Part shown: piece after piece, positions 51,681 to 60,622 of the stretch
How positions within the stretch are numbered: position 1 is the first letter of the stretch
Layout of the letters: each line of letters starts with the position of its first letter
Source of the DNA: an uncultured Verrucomicrobiota bacterium
GTDB taxonomy: Bacteria > Verrucomicrobiota > Verrucomicrobiia > Opitutales > Seribacteraceae
Direction of reading: 5' to 3'
NCBI GenBank assembly: GCA_902569115.1
Contig: CACFTI010000007.1
Span: 18,277-82,276 of the forward strand
DNA: 64,000 nucleotides
The notes under the pieces: generated by a model
Told to the model about the DNA's origin: nothing
The model's database searches: none
Seen by the model: the letters and a program-made list of their open reading frames with translations, nothing else
Translations under genes and position numbers: made by a program

Positions 51681-53420
51681 ATGGATAAGAAGGACATCGT
51701 GGAGGTTTTGGAACGCATCGGGACGATGATGGAAATTAAAGGGGAGAACCCATTTAAGATACGGGCGTATTCCGCAGGTGCCCGTACCCTGCAAACCATG
51801 GAAGAGGACTTGGGTGAGGTGATTGAAGCGGGGCGTTTGGGAGATATTCCGGGCATCGGTAAGGCACTCACCGAAAAGATTGAAACCCTCTACACCACGG
51901 GTGAACTCGAATTTTATGATAAACTGGTGGCATCCGTGCCTTCCGGATTAATGGATCTGCTCGATATTCCCGGGCTTGGTGGGAAAAAGATCAAGGTTCT
52001 TCACGAGAAACTGGAAGTGGATTCCATTGAATCTCTGACTGCTGTCTGCCAGGAGGGCAGGGTGGCGGAACTCAAGGGGTTTGGCAAAAAGACGGAGGAG
52101 AAAATCCTCTCGGGAATCAAAAACCGCGAAGCGTATGCCGCCCGTCATCTCTGGTGGGATGCCCGTTCCGTGGTCGAAAAGATTCTGCCCGGACTGCAGG
52201 GATTGCCCGAAGTCGAGAGAGTGGAGGCGGCCGGTAGTTTCCGCCGGGGGATGGAAACGGTGGGGGATCTTGATTTTCTGGTGGCTTCTTCCAATCCTGC
52301 CCCGATCATGGACTGGTTTACCTCCATGGATGGCATTGCGGAAGTCACCGCTCACGGGGATACAAAGTCGAGTATCCGTTTGGAAGGGGGAATGCAGGCC
52401 GATTTACGGGTGGTGCCATCCGAACAGTTTTATTTCGCCCTGCATCACTTCACCGGATCCAAGGATCACAATGTACGGATGCGCCAAAAAGCACTATCAC
52501 AAGGACTCAGCCTGAGTGAGTGGGGACTGCGTCCGGAAGAGGAAAAAGATTCCTCCCGCAAGGCAGGTCCGGTGGAGGCAAATTCAGAAGAGGATATTTT
52601 TAAGGCTTTGGGACTGCAGTATGTTCCGCCGTCACTCCGGGAAGGTATGGGAGAAGTGGAAGCGGCTGAGCGAAACGAACTGCCCGAACTGCTTGAATTC
52701 GCCGATCTCAAGGGATGTTTTCATAATCATACCACCGCGTCGGATGGGCGGAACACCCTCGAGGAGATGGCGGAAGAAGCAGACCGGCGGGGGTGGGAAT
52801 ACCTCGGAATATCCGATCATTCGAAGGCGAGTTTTCAGGCCAATGGTCTGGACGAGGAACGACTTTCAAAACAAGTGCAGGCGATCAAGACCATCAATGA
52901 AAGCGGAAAATACCGGGTTCATCTCTTTTCCGGATCCGAAGTGGATATTTTATCCGGTGGGAAATTGGATTTTGAAGATTCCGATATGGAACCGCTCGAT
53001 TATGTGGTCGCCTCCGTGCATGCCGGACTCACCCAGGATGAAGAGACGATGACGGCCCGTTTAATCAAGGTATTGGAGCATCCAAAAGTGACCATGCTTG
53101 GCCATATGAGCGGTCGGCTTTTACTCAAACGGGAGTCCAGTCGGATGAATGTTCAAAAGATTATCGATGCGGCCATCGCCAATGGTAAGATCATTGAATT
53201 AAATGCCAATCCCATGCGTTTGGATATGGATTGGCGGCACTGGAGACGGGCGGCGGAGAAAGGCTTGCTTTGCTGTATCAATCCTGATGCTCATGCCATC
53301 CATCATTTTGATTTCCAGCAAGCAGGTGTCCTGGCCGCCCGTAAGGGATGGTTGACCGCTCAAGAAGTTTTCAATACCCGCACGCTGTCCGAAGTAAAAG
53401 ACTATCTTTTCAGTTCCTGA
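51681..53420 (+). CDS. polX: DNA polymerase X family protein with PHP domain (PolX)
   Basis: A 579-residue protein with the bacterial PolX architecture. N-terminal helix-hairpin-helix 8-kDa-like domain (about 1-75, GIGKALTEKI); second HhH (GLGGKKIKVL near 100); nucleotidyltransferase core with AAGSFRRGMETVGDLDFLV near 190, where GDLD supplies two metal-binding Asp, and QADLRVVP near 240 the third. The C-terminal PHP domain (about 345-575) has FHNHTTASDG, LGISDHSK, SGSEVDIL, VASVHAG, GHMSGR and CINPDAHAIHHF, covering all metal-ligand positions. PolX fills short gaps in base-excision repair; the PHP part gives 3'-5' exonuclease and AP-endonuclease activity in studied homologues. It is followed by an ABC-F gene at 15 bases. 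Confidence 0.95.
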   Translation: MDKKDIVEVLERIGTMMEIKGENPFKIRAYSAGARTLQTMEEDLGEVIEAGRLGDIPGIGKALTEKIETLYTTGELEFYDKLVASVPSGLMDLLDIPGLGGKKIKVLHEKLEVDSIESLTAVCQEGRVAELKGFGKKTEEKILSGIKNREAYAARHLWWDARSVVEKILPGLQGLPEVERVEAAGSFRRGMETVGDLDFLVASSNPAPIMDWFTSMDGIAEVTAHGDTKSSIRLEGGMQADLRVVPSEQFYFALHHFTGSKDHNVRMRQKALSQGLSLSEWGLRPEEEKDSSRKAGPVEANSEEDIFKALGLQYVPPSLREGMGEVEAAERNELPELLEFADLKGCFHNHTTASDGRNTLEEMAEEADRRGWEYLGISDHSKASFQANGLDEERLSKQVQAIKTINESGKYRVHLFSGSEVDILSGGKLDFEDSDMEPLDYVVASVHAGLTQDEETMTARLIKVLEHPKVTMLGHMSGRLLLKRESSRMNVQKIIDAAIANGKIIELNANPMRLDMDWRHWRRAAEKGLLCCINPDAHAIHHFDFQQAGVLAARKGWLTAQEVFNTRTLSEVKDYLFSS

Positions 53421-53435
53421 TCCTGCCCCCTGACT

Positions 53436-55331
53436 ATGGCATTGATCAGCTATCGTAACCTGACCGTATCCTTTGGAGGGCCTCTCCTCTTGGACGATGT
53501 CGGCATCACCATTGATAAAAAAGAAAGAATTTGTCTGCTCGGCCGAAACGGGGAGGGGAAGTCGACTTTACTGAGAATTCTCTCTGGGCAGGTAAAGCCG
53601 GACAAAGGAGAGGTAGAGAAGATTCCGGATTTGCGGGTGGCAAAGCTGGATCAGGAAATTCCCACTGGAGTCGAAGGTACGGTTTTTGATCTCGTGGCCC
53701 GGGGGCTTGGTTCGGAAGCCGATTTATTGCGTGATTATAATGTCGCTGCCCAAAAGCTGGCTGAAAATCCGGATGATGAATCCCTTATCACGAAGGTCGA
53801 TCATTTACAGTCCGAACTGGATCGGACCGATGGTTGGACCCTTGATTATCGGATTGCATCGGTCATTGATCAGGTCGGTCTGGTGGCGGATGAGACCTTT
53901 GATACCCTATCTGGTGGAAACAAGAGCCGGGCGATGCTGGCTCAGGCATTAGTCAGCGAGCCCCACCTGCTGATTTTGGATGAGCCCACCAATCATCTTG
54001 ATTTTGCCGGGATCCGTTGGTTAGAAGAATTTTTACGAAAAGCAGATTTTGCCACATTGTTTGTTTCTCATGACCGGGCTTTTTTACGAACTCTGTCGAC
54101 CCGTATTCTGGAACTCGACCGAGGAAAGTTGACTTCCTGGACTTGTGGGTATGAAAAATTTCTTGTTCGCAAGGCGGAGTTCTTAGCTGCGGAGGAAAAG
54201 AACAATGCGGTATTTGATAAAAAACTGGCAGAGGAGGAAGTCTGGATACGCAAGGGAATCCAGGCACGACGAACCCGAAACGAGGGGAGGGTGCGTGCCT
54301 TGTTTAAATTACGGGAGGAACGGGCAGACCGTCGCGATCAACAGGGAAAAGTAAATCTTACCGCTGCAAATCAAGGGCAGACCTCCGGACGAAAAGTAAT
54401 CACGGTCAAGGATCTTGATTATGCCTGGGATGCACAGTCGATTGTGAAGGATTTTACCGCCACCATCTGGCGGGGAGATAAGATCGGAGTGGTGGGATTG
54501 AATGGATCCGGTAAATCAACCCTTCTCCAGTTATTACTCAAAAAGTTGGAACCAAATACGGGAACCGTTGAGCATGGAACCAAGCTGGAAGTGGCCTATT
54601 TTGATCAGTTGAAGGCACAGGTGCGGGAAGATTTATCCGTGGCGGAAAATGTCGCTATCAATGGGGATACCGTCGAAGTAAACGGAAATAAGAAACATAT
54701 CCTTTCCTATCTCCGTGATTTCCTTTTCCTGCCGGAAACGGCACGGGCACCCGCCAAGATGTTGTCGGGTGGGGAGCGTGCCCGCTTGTTATTGGCCAAG
54801 TTATTTTTACAACCAGCCAACCTGCTGGTGATGGATGAGCCGACCAATGATCTGGATATCGAGACCATCGAATTATTGGAGGAGCGTCTGCTTGATTTTC
54901 AGGGCACACTTTTACTGGTCAGTCACGACCGTGATTTCCTCGACAATGTGGTCACCGCTACGCTGGCAATGGATGGGCACGGAGGAATCACGGAGTATGC
55001 AGGTGGGTGCGAGGACTGGCTCGATCAAATGACTCGTCCTCAAGAAAAAGTAAAGCCAGCACCCAATCCTAGAGAGAAAGCAGAGCCAGTAGCCCCAAAG
55101 AAGCGGAAGCTTCTGAACAAAGAACGGGAAGCACTTAAAAAATTACCCAAGCAGATTGAACAGATGGAAGCAGAAAGGGACCAGATTACCGCATCGATGC
55201 AGGAGCCCGATTACTATCGAAATGCTGAGAACGACCCCCTTGGCGACCAGCAAAAACTCGAGGGACTGGAAAACAAAATCCTCGACGCCTATGAAACTTG
55301 GGAAGAGCTTGAGGAACTATCTAAGAAATAA
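53436..55331 (+). CDS. ABC-F family ATPase (Uup-like)
   Basis: A 631-residue soluble twin-ABC protein. Domain 1 (about 1-240): [44 protein letters not shown]. Linker with [22 protein letters not shown] and [23 protein letters not shown], the Uup-type linker. Domain 2 (about 315-535): [45 protein letters not shown]. The C-terminal coil (about 560-631) is like the DNA-binding tail of Uup. Uup acts on ribosome or branched DNA, and the setting between PolX and a uracil-DNA glycosylase fits either. It starts 15 bases after PolX. The other ABC-F in the window (33073-35010) is clearly diverged. Confidence 0.93.
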   Translation: MALISYRNLTVSFGGPLLLDDVGITIDKKERICLLGRNGEGKSTLLRILSGQVKPDKGEVEKIPDLRVAKLDQEIPTGVEGTVFDLVARGLGSEADLLRDYNVAAQKLAENPDDESLITKVDHLQSELDRTDGWTLDYRIASVIDQVGLVADETFDTLSGGNKSRAMLAQALVSEPHLLILDEPTNHLDFAGIRWLEEFLRKADFATLFVSHDRAFLRTLSTRILELDRGKLTSWTCGYEKFLVRKAEFLAAEEKNNAVFDKKLAEEEVWIRKGIQARRTRNEGRVRALFKLREERADRRDQQGKVNLTAANQGQTSGRKVITVKDLDYAWDAQSIVKDFTATIWRGDKIGVVGLNGSGKSTLLQLLLKKLEPNTGTVEHGTKLEVAYFDQLKAQVREDLSVAENVAINGDTVEVNGNKKHILSYLRDFLFLPETARAPAKMLSGGERARLLLAKLFLQPANLLVMDEPTNDLDIETIELLEERLLDFQGTLLLVSHDRDFLDNVVTATLAMDGHGGITEYAGGCEDWLDQMTRPQEKVKPAPNPREKAEPVAPKKRKLLNKEREALKKLPKQIEQMEAERDQITASMQEPDYYRNAENDPLGDQQKLEGLENKILDAYETWEELEELSKK

Positions 55332-55360
55332 TTAATTATTTAAAAATTAAGTCATTCCCC

Positions 55361-56077
55361 ATGAGTAAAGAAGTAATAAAAGCTGCCAGAAAATTATGTG
55401 ATGAGGTCTCGAAATTACATTTTTCCGAGCCCACCGCTTATATATATAATCCGTTGGACTATGCATGGGCGATTCATGAGGAGTACTTGAAGCTAGCAGG
55501 TGCGGGAAAGAAGAAAGTGGTGCTTCTTGGCATGAACCCGGGCCCGTTCGGGATGGCCCAGACGGGAGTGCCCTTTGGGGAAATTCCCGCAGTTCGTGAC
55601 TGGATGGGCTTACAGGGAGTAGTGGATAAACCAAACCCGGAGCATCCAAAACGTCCGGTGGAAGGATTGGCCTGCACTAAGAGTGAGGTAAGTGGACGGC
55701 GGTTATGGGGTTTATTTTCGGAGAAATTTCCGGAGGCGAAAGATTTCTTCAAGGATCATTTTGTGGCAAATTATTGTCCGCTTGTCTTCATGGAAGAGAG
55801 CGGGAGGAATCGGACTCCGGAAAAATTAACGGCTTCCGAAAAAAAGCCTTTGGAAGAGGTGTGTGACCAGCACTTACGGGAGATCGTGGATATCCTCGAA
55901 CCCGAGTGGTTGGTCGGGGTGGGGGGCTTTGCCAAAAAACGGGCAGAGGAAGCACTTAAGGGAATGGAAATTAAGATTGGGACAATTCTTCACCCAAGCC
56001 CGGCAAGCCCCGCCGCAAACAGGGGATGGGCTGAGGCAGCGACTAAACAATTAAAAGAGCAGGAAATCTGGATATAA
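55361..56077 (+). CDS. SMUG1-type single-strand-selective uracil-DNA glycosylase
   Basis: A 238-residue cytoplasmic protein matching SMUG1-like glycosylases: the catalytic/phosphate loop LLGMNPGPFGMAQTGVPFGE near 60 and the intercalating-loop motif HPSPASPAANRGW near 210 are both intact. It removes uracil and related damaged bases from DNA to start base-excision repair. Bacterial SMUG1 enzymes are known from a minority of taxa. It follows the ABC-F gene by 29 bases and with PolX makes a repair set (glycosylase, AP-site/gap processing). An intrinsic terminator follows the stop. Confidence 0.92.
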   Translation: MSKEVIKAARKLCDEVSKLHFSEPTAYIYNPLDYAWAIHEEYLKLAGAGKKKVVLLGMNPGPFGMAQTGVPFGEIPAVRDWMGLQGVVDKPNPEHPKRPVEGLACTKSEVSGRRLWGLFSEKFPEAKDFFKDHFVANYCPLVFMEESGRNRTPEKLTASEKKPLEEVCDQHLREIVDILEPEWLVGVGGFAKKRAEEALKGMEIKIGTILHPSPASPAANRGWAEAATKQLKEQEIWI

Positions 56078-56081
56078 AAAA

Positions 56082-56110
56082 CGGAGCCCCGAGATGGAGA
56101 CTCCGCTTTT
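56082..56110 (+). terminator. Intrinsic terminator after the uracil-DNA glycosylase
   Basis: CGGAG (56082-56086) and CTCCG (56101-56105) can pair across a 14-base loop and are followed by CTTTT; the stop codon is 5 bases upstream. A run of A precedes the stem, so it could also end minus-strand transcription arriving from 56135 onward. Confidence 0.6.
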
Positions 56111-56134
56111 ACCCTCTAACTATAATTTAAAATG

Positions 56135-56305
56135 TTATGGTGGTTTGGTCTCGAAATGCTCATTCAATAAATTAAACCCGCAATATTGTTGAATATTTTC
56201 TGAAGCAAGTTTTTCGATATTTCTTTGATTTTCTCCCACGAAAACTACCAAATTGCTTCGTTGTTGAAAACTAGCTTTATTTTTAATTGATAATCCAATT
56301 TTCAT
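56135..56305 (-). CDS. Small ORF, 56 residues, with good ribosome-binding site
   Basis: This ORF is too short for the track. From the ATG at 56305 it encodes MKIGLSIKNKASFQQRSNLV and a further 36 residues to a TAA at 56135. AAAGGTG lies 6 bases before the ATG, a better ribosome-binding site than most genes here show. By eye the start (KASFQQRSNLVVFVGENQRN) recalls the N-terminal domain of M17 leucyl aminopeptidases, so it may be a truncated remnant of such a gene; this is a weak guess. It follows the secreted-protein gene 56344-57738 by 38 bases on the same strand. Confidence 0.4.
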   Translation of the reverse strand: MKIGLSIKNKASFQQRSNLVVFVGENQRNIEKLASENIQQYCGFNLLNEHFETKPP

Positions 56306-56342
56306 TTTATTCACCTTTCTATGTATTTGAACTAAATTTAGG

Positions 56343-56604
56343 CTTATAAATTATCTTTATTTGCAAGGGATGCGTCATTTTTCTCAGATATGTTATCCCA
56401 TGATTCCCATTGTTGTGATTTAAAATTGAAGAAATAGCGGGGATTAGAACCAAGTTCGAAATAGTGCCAAGTATCTGTTTTATGAGTATAAACCAATGGG
56501 TAGTGATCCGCATCGGTAAAGATCCAGCCGCGATCGTTGTCGTAGACCCATCCATTAATGAAAGGGACCTGAGCCATTTTAACAGCTTCTTCTGCTTGTT
56601 TTGT
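56343..56604. repeat. Repeat copy A: shared C-terminal module DNA
   Basis: About 262 bases that align without gaps to 57997-58258 (offset 1654) at roughly nine identical bases in ten. It covers the last about 87 codons of 56344-57738. Substitutions are mostly at third positions, so the encoded proteins stay nearly identical. Confidence 0.9.
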
Positions 56605-57738
56605 AGCTACACCAAGTTCATGTTTTAGGTTATTGTTGTCCTGAGTTAGGTTGGCAACCTGTGCTGTTAAGACATCATTCTTTTCCACCTCCTCTGCCAA
56701 TTCTCCTCTCAGTTCTTTGTTCTCATAAGTTAGCTCCTGATTTGTGGATTGAAGCTCGGTAATGGTTTCGTCTTTTAGTGAAATTTCTTCTTTTGCGTCA
56801 TTGAGTTCAGCTGAGAGTTGCTCGATTTGCTGTTGGAGTGCTGCAATCGTTTCCAAGTAATCATCGGCAGGGGGTGTACCTGGGTCAGTTGAAGGCGGTG
56901 ATGGTGGATTGTCATCATCAAGACCTTCTGAATATTCAAGTTCAATATAGAAAATTTCGCTTTGAGAATTTGTATTACTGCGACCAAATTGGGCTACAGA
57001 GTAACTAGAATTAGGAGCCCCTTGGACTGTCATTCTTATTTGTAGAAAAATATCTTTTTGACCTAGTAAAACTTGAGGTAACTGATCATGAAAAGTTTTA
57101 GATTCACTAAGTTTTTTAGGGGTTTTAATATCAATTATGTTTATCCATTCGATGCCATCGTTTGAAACCCACGCAGAGGCTTCTCCTGAACCACTACCAA
57201 AAGCTCCACCGGCATTAAAATTCCAAGTATCAAGTTTAATTTTAAGTTTTGCTGAAGTAATTGTTCCATCGACAGAATATTTGTAAGTGAGTTTACCTTC
57301 TTTGTTATTATTGCTTGGTCCAAAGTATGTAAGCGGTGGAGTTTGCCACTCTGAATACTTCGTAATATTTGTTTTTTCAATTAAGTATTCGTTAGCATCT
57401 TCCTGATTTAAATGTTTGATCGAATGCCTAAATGATAGATTTTCTGCTTCGTTGGGTACATTTAGATTTTCGAGTTCGCTTACATCTGGAGTTGTCAGTG
57501 AATCAGACCCAGTTGGTTTATTCGTCGGAACCATGCTATCCAAAGTGGACCAATAACCCGTATCTGTAATAGAAGTCGAGACGGGAACATCACGGAGGCT
57601 TAAATAAGTGGTTGATCCATCAATTACCAGTGCTGGGTGAGCGTATGATTTGTTTGGGCTCCAGGTTTGGGGTCCTTGAGCGGAAAGAAAGCAACTTATT
57701 ACTAAGAGTGACAATGTGGTGAATAATCGATTTTTCAT
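56344..57738 (-). CDS. Large secreted protein with coiled coil and shared C-terminal aromatic module
   Basis: The ATG at 57738 gives 464 residues with a signal peptide (MKNRLFTTLSLLVISCFLSA). About residues 20-70 resemble a CBM5/12-type carbohydrate-binding domain (QTWSPNKSYAHPALVIDGST then DTGYW). A beta-sandwich-like region follows (about 110-285), a Pro-rich linker (PPSPPSTDPGTPPADD), a long coiled coil (about 305-385, heptads in LQQQIEQLSAELNDAKEEIS) and a 77-residue aromatic module (FINGWVYDNDRGWIFTDADH). That module is identical at all but one position to the end of 57998-60433. A surface role (binding or display) is inferred. The first 28 codons of the track ORF lie before the signal peptide and are not used. 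Confidence 0.8.
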   Translation of the reverse strand: MKNRLFTTLSLLVISCFLSAQGPQTWSPNKSYAHPALVIDGSTTYLSLRDVPVSTSITDTGYWSTLDSMVPTNKPTGSDSLTTPDVSELENLNVPNEAENLSFRHSIKHLNQEDANEYLIEKTNITKYSEWQTPPLTYFGPSNNNKEGKLTYKYSVDGTITSAKLKIKLDTWNFNAGGAFGSGSGEASAWVSNDGIEWINIIDIKTPKKLSESKTFHDQLPQVLLGQKDIFLQIRMTVQGAPNSSYSVAQFGRSNTNSQSEIFYIELEYSEGLDDDNPPSPPSTDPGTPPADDYLETIAALQQQIEQLSAELNDAKEEISLKDETITELQSTNQELTYENKELRGELAEEVEKNDVLTAQVANLTQDNNNLKHELGVATKQAEEAVKMAQVPFINGWVYDNDRGWIFTDADHYPLVYTHKTDTWHYFELGSNPRYFFNFKSQQWESWDNISEKNDASLANKDNL

Positions 57739-57912
57739 TTTGGTTGGAATTAAGTGGAATTTGAAATTAAAGACTAAAGTTAATATATATACATTAAATA
57801 AGTATATGCATAAGTCAAGCAAATATGTATATTCATGTGAAAGTACTTTATTTGCAGATTGGAGAGCGTTGATGTGTTCATGGTGATTTACTGACTCATC
57901 AGTTTTACCAAG

Positions 57913-57949
57913 AAAAAAGCGGGGCCCTTTGGTAGACCCCGCTTTTCTT
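57913..57949 (-). terminator. Strong intrinsic terminator, bidirectional
   Basis: AAAAGCGGGG and CCCCGCTTTT pair perfectly around a short loop, with runs of A before and T after, in the 259-base gap between the two large secreted-protein genes. On the minus strand it ends 57998-60433 (49 bases after its stop). It also isolates 56344-57738 from its neighbour, so the two paralogue-tailed genes have separate transcripts. Confidence 0.85.
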
Positions 57950-57996
57950 AATTCATTTACTTATATAAAACAGAATGTATCTGCACCAAATAATCA

Positions 57997-58258
57997 CTTA
58001 TAAATTATCTTTATTAGCAAGGGATGCATCATTTTCCTCAGATATGTTATCCCATGATTCCCATTGTTGTGATTTAAAATTGAAGAAATAGCGGGGATTG
58101 GAACCAAGTTCGAAATAGTGCCAAGTATCTGTTTTATGTGTATAAACCAATGGGTAGTGATCCGCATCGGTAAAAATCCAACCGCGGTCATTATCGTACA
58201 CCCATCCATTAATGAAAGGAACTTGAGCCATTTGAACAGCTTCCTCCGCTTGTTTTGT
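57997..58258. repeat. Repeat copy B: shared C-terminal module DNA
   Basis: Partner of 56343-56604, ungapped. It encodes the last about 87 residues of 57998-60433. The similarity stops abruptly at the start of the coiled coil in both genes, which indicates module duplication or gene conversion and not whole-gene duplication. Confidence 0.9.
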
Positions 58259-60433
58259 TACTGTTTCTAAATCATGGCTTAGCGAATTATGCTCGAATTG
58301 AAGATTATTTATCTGAGCAGTTAGGGACTCGTTCTTGCCTTTGAGATCGGTTACTTCCGCATTTAATGATTCGATTTGAACGGTGAGATTCGCTTTATCA
58401 TTACTAAGAACCAAATTATCTTCTTGGAGGTTTTGAATCTCGATTGATTGCTGAAGTACTTTTTCATTTAGATCGTTAATTGTATTTGCAAAGTCAGGAG
58501 AAGGAGGAGCTCCGGGAGCAGACTTAGGTGCAGTAAATTTTGGCATTGGACGACTGAGGGGATTGTTTGGGTCTGTCTTGGCTACTACTTCCTTTCCGTC
58601 ATCTATACCATCCCCGTCACTGTCCTTAGAGTTGGGATTTGAATAATATCCAAATTCGAGAATGTAACCGTTGCGATTTTCATTAAATTGGTTGTCATTC
58701 CATGCACGGTTACCATCAAGGGAAGGTCCCCAAGTCTGAAGGAAGTCTTCATCTCCGAGGTTGTTGGGCTCATTTGCCGCCCATTTTGTGAATTTCCATG
58801 CCTCTCCTGTGATCCATTCCCATACACCTTCGCTTTTCTCATCTGTACCCCCCAGCCAGTAAGTAGATGGGAGTGGACCAACTTCATTTCGGACAGCTTC
58901 CCATTCCTCTTGAGAAGTAATAGTTGCAAGGTGACCCCCTCTGCTCTCTGCGTCAGTTTTTGCACTTTTCCAATCGTAGGATCCGGCAATAAGTTTGTAC
59001 CTACCTCTGCCTACTTCATAAGCATCGGTCAGTCCATCGCCATCTGAGTCTTCGAGTCCTCCATCGAAGAGACGAGCAACCTCGGCGTCATTGATAGCAC
59101 GGTTATAGACATAAACATCATCTATATTTCCATGATACTTTCTGTCCCCGTGACGGTTCTTTCCTACAATAATGTTTGAGAATGAATTAGCATCCCCTCC
59201 CTCAAGCTCCTGTGAGTAGACCCTCTCTCCGTTTTCATAAAAGCGGATGACATTTCCGAGTACGGTAACTGCGAGGTGTTGCCACTCTTGAGTTACAAGG
59301 GCAAAGCTCTCTGGGTTACTTGAGAAAAATTGATAAGTAGGATACCGACCTCCACTGGTATGAATTTGGCATGTGTCGCGAGACCCTGGAGTTTTATCAT
59401 GAATATTGATTACTGAGCGATAGCGACTTTGCTCAGTGTTTGCAGCTTTTGCCCAAAGTGAAAGAGAAAAATCTCCAATACGATTTTCAATATCAGTAAT
59501 CAGGTAGTTGCTTTGTCCATCAAAAGAGTAGGCGGAATCTTCCATTCCAAAACGATCAATCGCCATAGTTGCACCATGATTTTCCAAGTGATTCTCATTT
59601 CCACTTTGGTCATTTGAGTCTCCGCTAAATGGGTAATGACCTACAAGACCGGCACTAAGGTCAATCATGTCAGAAGTGTCCTTGTAGAGAGCTTCCACCT
59701 CATATTCATTTAATCCCCTTCCATAGATCCTGAAGTCGTCCATGGCTCCATCCCAATATTGTATTTTTCCTTCGTAGTCGCGTCCTATCCTAAATGCAGT
59801 TGTAATCTCTAAACTGCCGGTATGACTAACGCTGGAGACCAGTTCCCCGTTGATGTATATTGCCTGCTTTTCATTATCAATAACTGTTGCAAAATGAAAC
59901 CATTCTTCTTTAGGGATAGCCTCACTACGAATGGTGAACTTTTTTTCGCCAGAATGATTAAACTCAAGCGTATTTCCTGAAGATGTTTGCGTTTCAAGAA
60001 AGATCTCCCAAACATTGGTCAGAGCTTCAAAAACTTGTTCGATTCCTGAAGAAGATTCGTTTCTGTAAAGCCAACCAGTGACCGTTAGCTCATCCTCAAG
60101 AATTTTTGAAAAGTCAGGAGTGAGTATGAAATTGTTTTTAAATGCAAAAGCGTTGTCCTCATGTCCAAAACGATTTTTTGTTCCGGTGGTTCCATTGACT
60201 AAACTATGGTTATTATTCCCTGATTTATCATCTCCCGATCCATCGAAAGAATAGTGGGCAAGTAACGAATCATTTAAGTTCACCTTTCCGATTCGGTCTG
60301 AATTAAACTGGGGAGTGATTTTAACATAGTCCAAGCCGTTGACCTTAGGTTGACTCGCAGCTGTCTTAAAACTTGTGAGTGTTAATAGTGAGGAAAAGAT
60401 AAGTGGTAAGATAATTTTATTATTCATAAGCAT
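57998..60433 (-). CDS. Large secreted LamG/C-type-lectin protein with coiled coil and shared C-terminal module
   Basis: 811 residues with a signal sequence (IILPLIFSSLLTLTSFKTA). Two LamG/concanavalin-like domains (about 50-250, LLAHYSFDGSGDDKSGNNNH, and about 262-445, GLVGHYPFSGDSNDQSGNEN) are followed by a Ca-binding DSDGDGLTD segment, a C-type-lectin-like domain (about 470-595, with WLGGTDEKSEGVWEW, EPNN and WND), and a second thrombospondin-3-like DSDGDGIDD repeat. A coiled coil (about 645-725) and the 77-residue aromatic module end the protein. EPN plus WND in a C-type lectin fold is the calcium/mannose-type sugar site, so carbohydrate binding at the cell surface is likely (inference). 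The start may be Met1 or Met3. Confidence 0.88.
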   Translation of the reverse strand: MLMNNKIILPLIFSSLLTLTSFKTAASQPKVNGLDYVKITPQFNSDRIGKVNLNDSLLAHYSFDGSGDDKSGNNNHSLVNGTTGTKNRFGHEDNAFAFKNNFILTPDFSKILEDELTVTGWLYRNESSSGIEQVFEALTNVWEIFLETQTSSGNTLEFNHSGEKKFTIRSEAIPKEEWFHFATVIDNEKQAIYINGELVSSVSHTGSLEITTAFRIGRDYEGKIQYWDGAMDDFRIYGRGLNEYEVEALYKDTSDMIDLSAGLVGHYPFSGDSNDQSGNENHLENHGATMAIDRFGMEDSAYSFDGQSNYLITDIENRIGDFSLSLWAKAANTEQSRYRSVINIHDKTPGSRDTCQIHTSGGRYPTYQFFSSNPESFALVTQEWQHLAVTVLGNVIRFYENGERVYSQELEGGDANSFSNIIVGKNRHGDRKYHGNIDDVYVYNRAINDAEVARLFDGGLEDSDGDGLTDAYEVGRGRYKLIAGSYDWKSAKTDAESRGGHLATITSQEEWEAVRNEVGPLPSTYWLGGTDEKSEGVWEWITGEAWKFTKWAANEPNNLGDEDFLQTWGPSLDGNRAWNDNQFNENRNGYILEFGYYSNPNSKDSDGDGIDDGKEVVAKTDPNNPLSRPMPKFTAPKSAPGAPPSPDFANTINDLNEKVLQQSIEIQNLQEDNLVLSNDKANLTVQIESLNAEVTDLKGKNESLTAQINNLQFEHNSLSHDLETVTKQAEEAVQMAQVPFINGWVYDNDRGWIFTDADHYPLVYTHKTDTWHYFELGSNPRYFFNFKSQQWESWDNISEENDASLANKDNL

Positions 60434-60622
60434 AGATAAGTTAAAGATATAAATACACTAAATAGGTAAGAGTGTAAATGCAAGAAAAATTTATTAAAAA
60501 AATGATTTTCGCTAAAGTCTACAAAACCAATAGTTTATGAAAATAGTTTAAAGTATTTTTTAAAAATCAATGATTGTGTATTTCTTTTTTTCTAAAAATT
60601 TGTATTTCAGTATTATAAAGTA

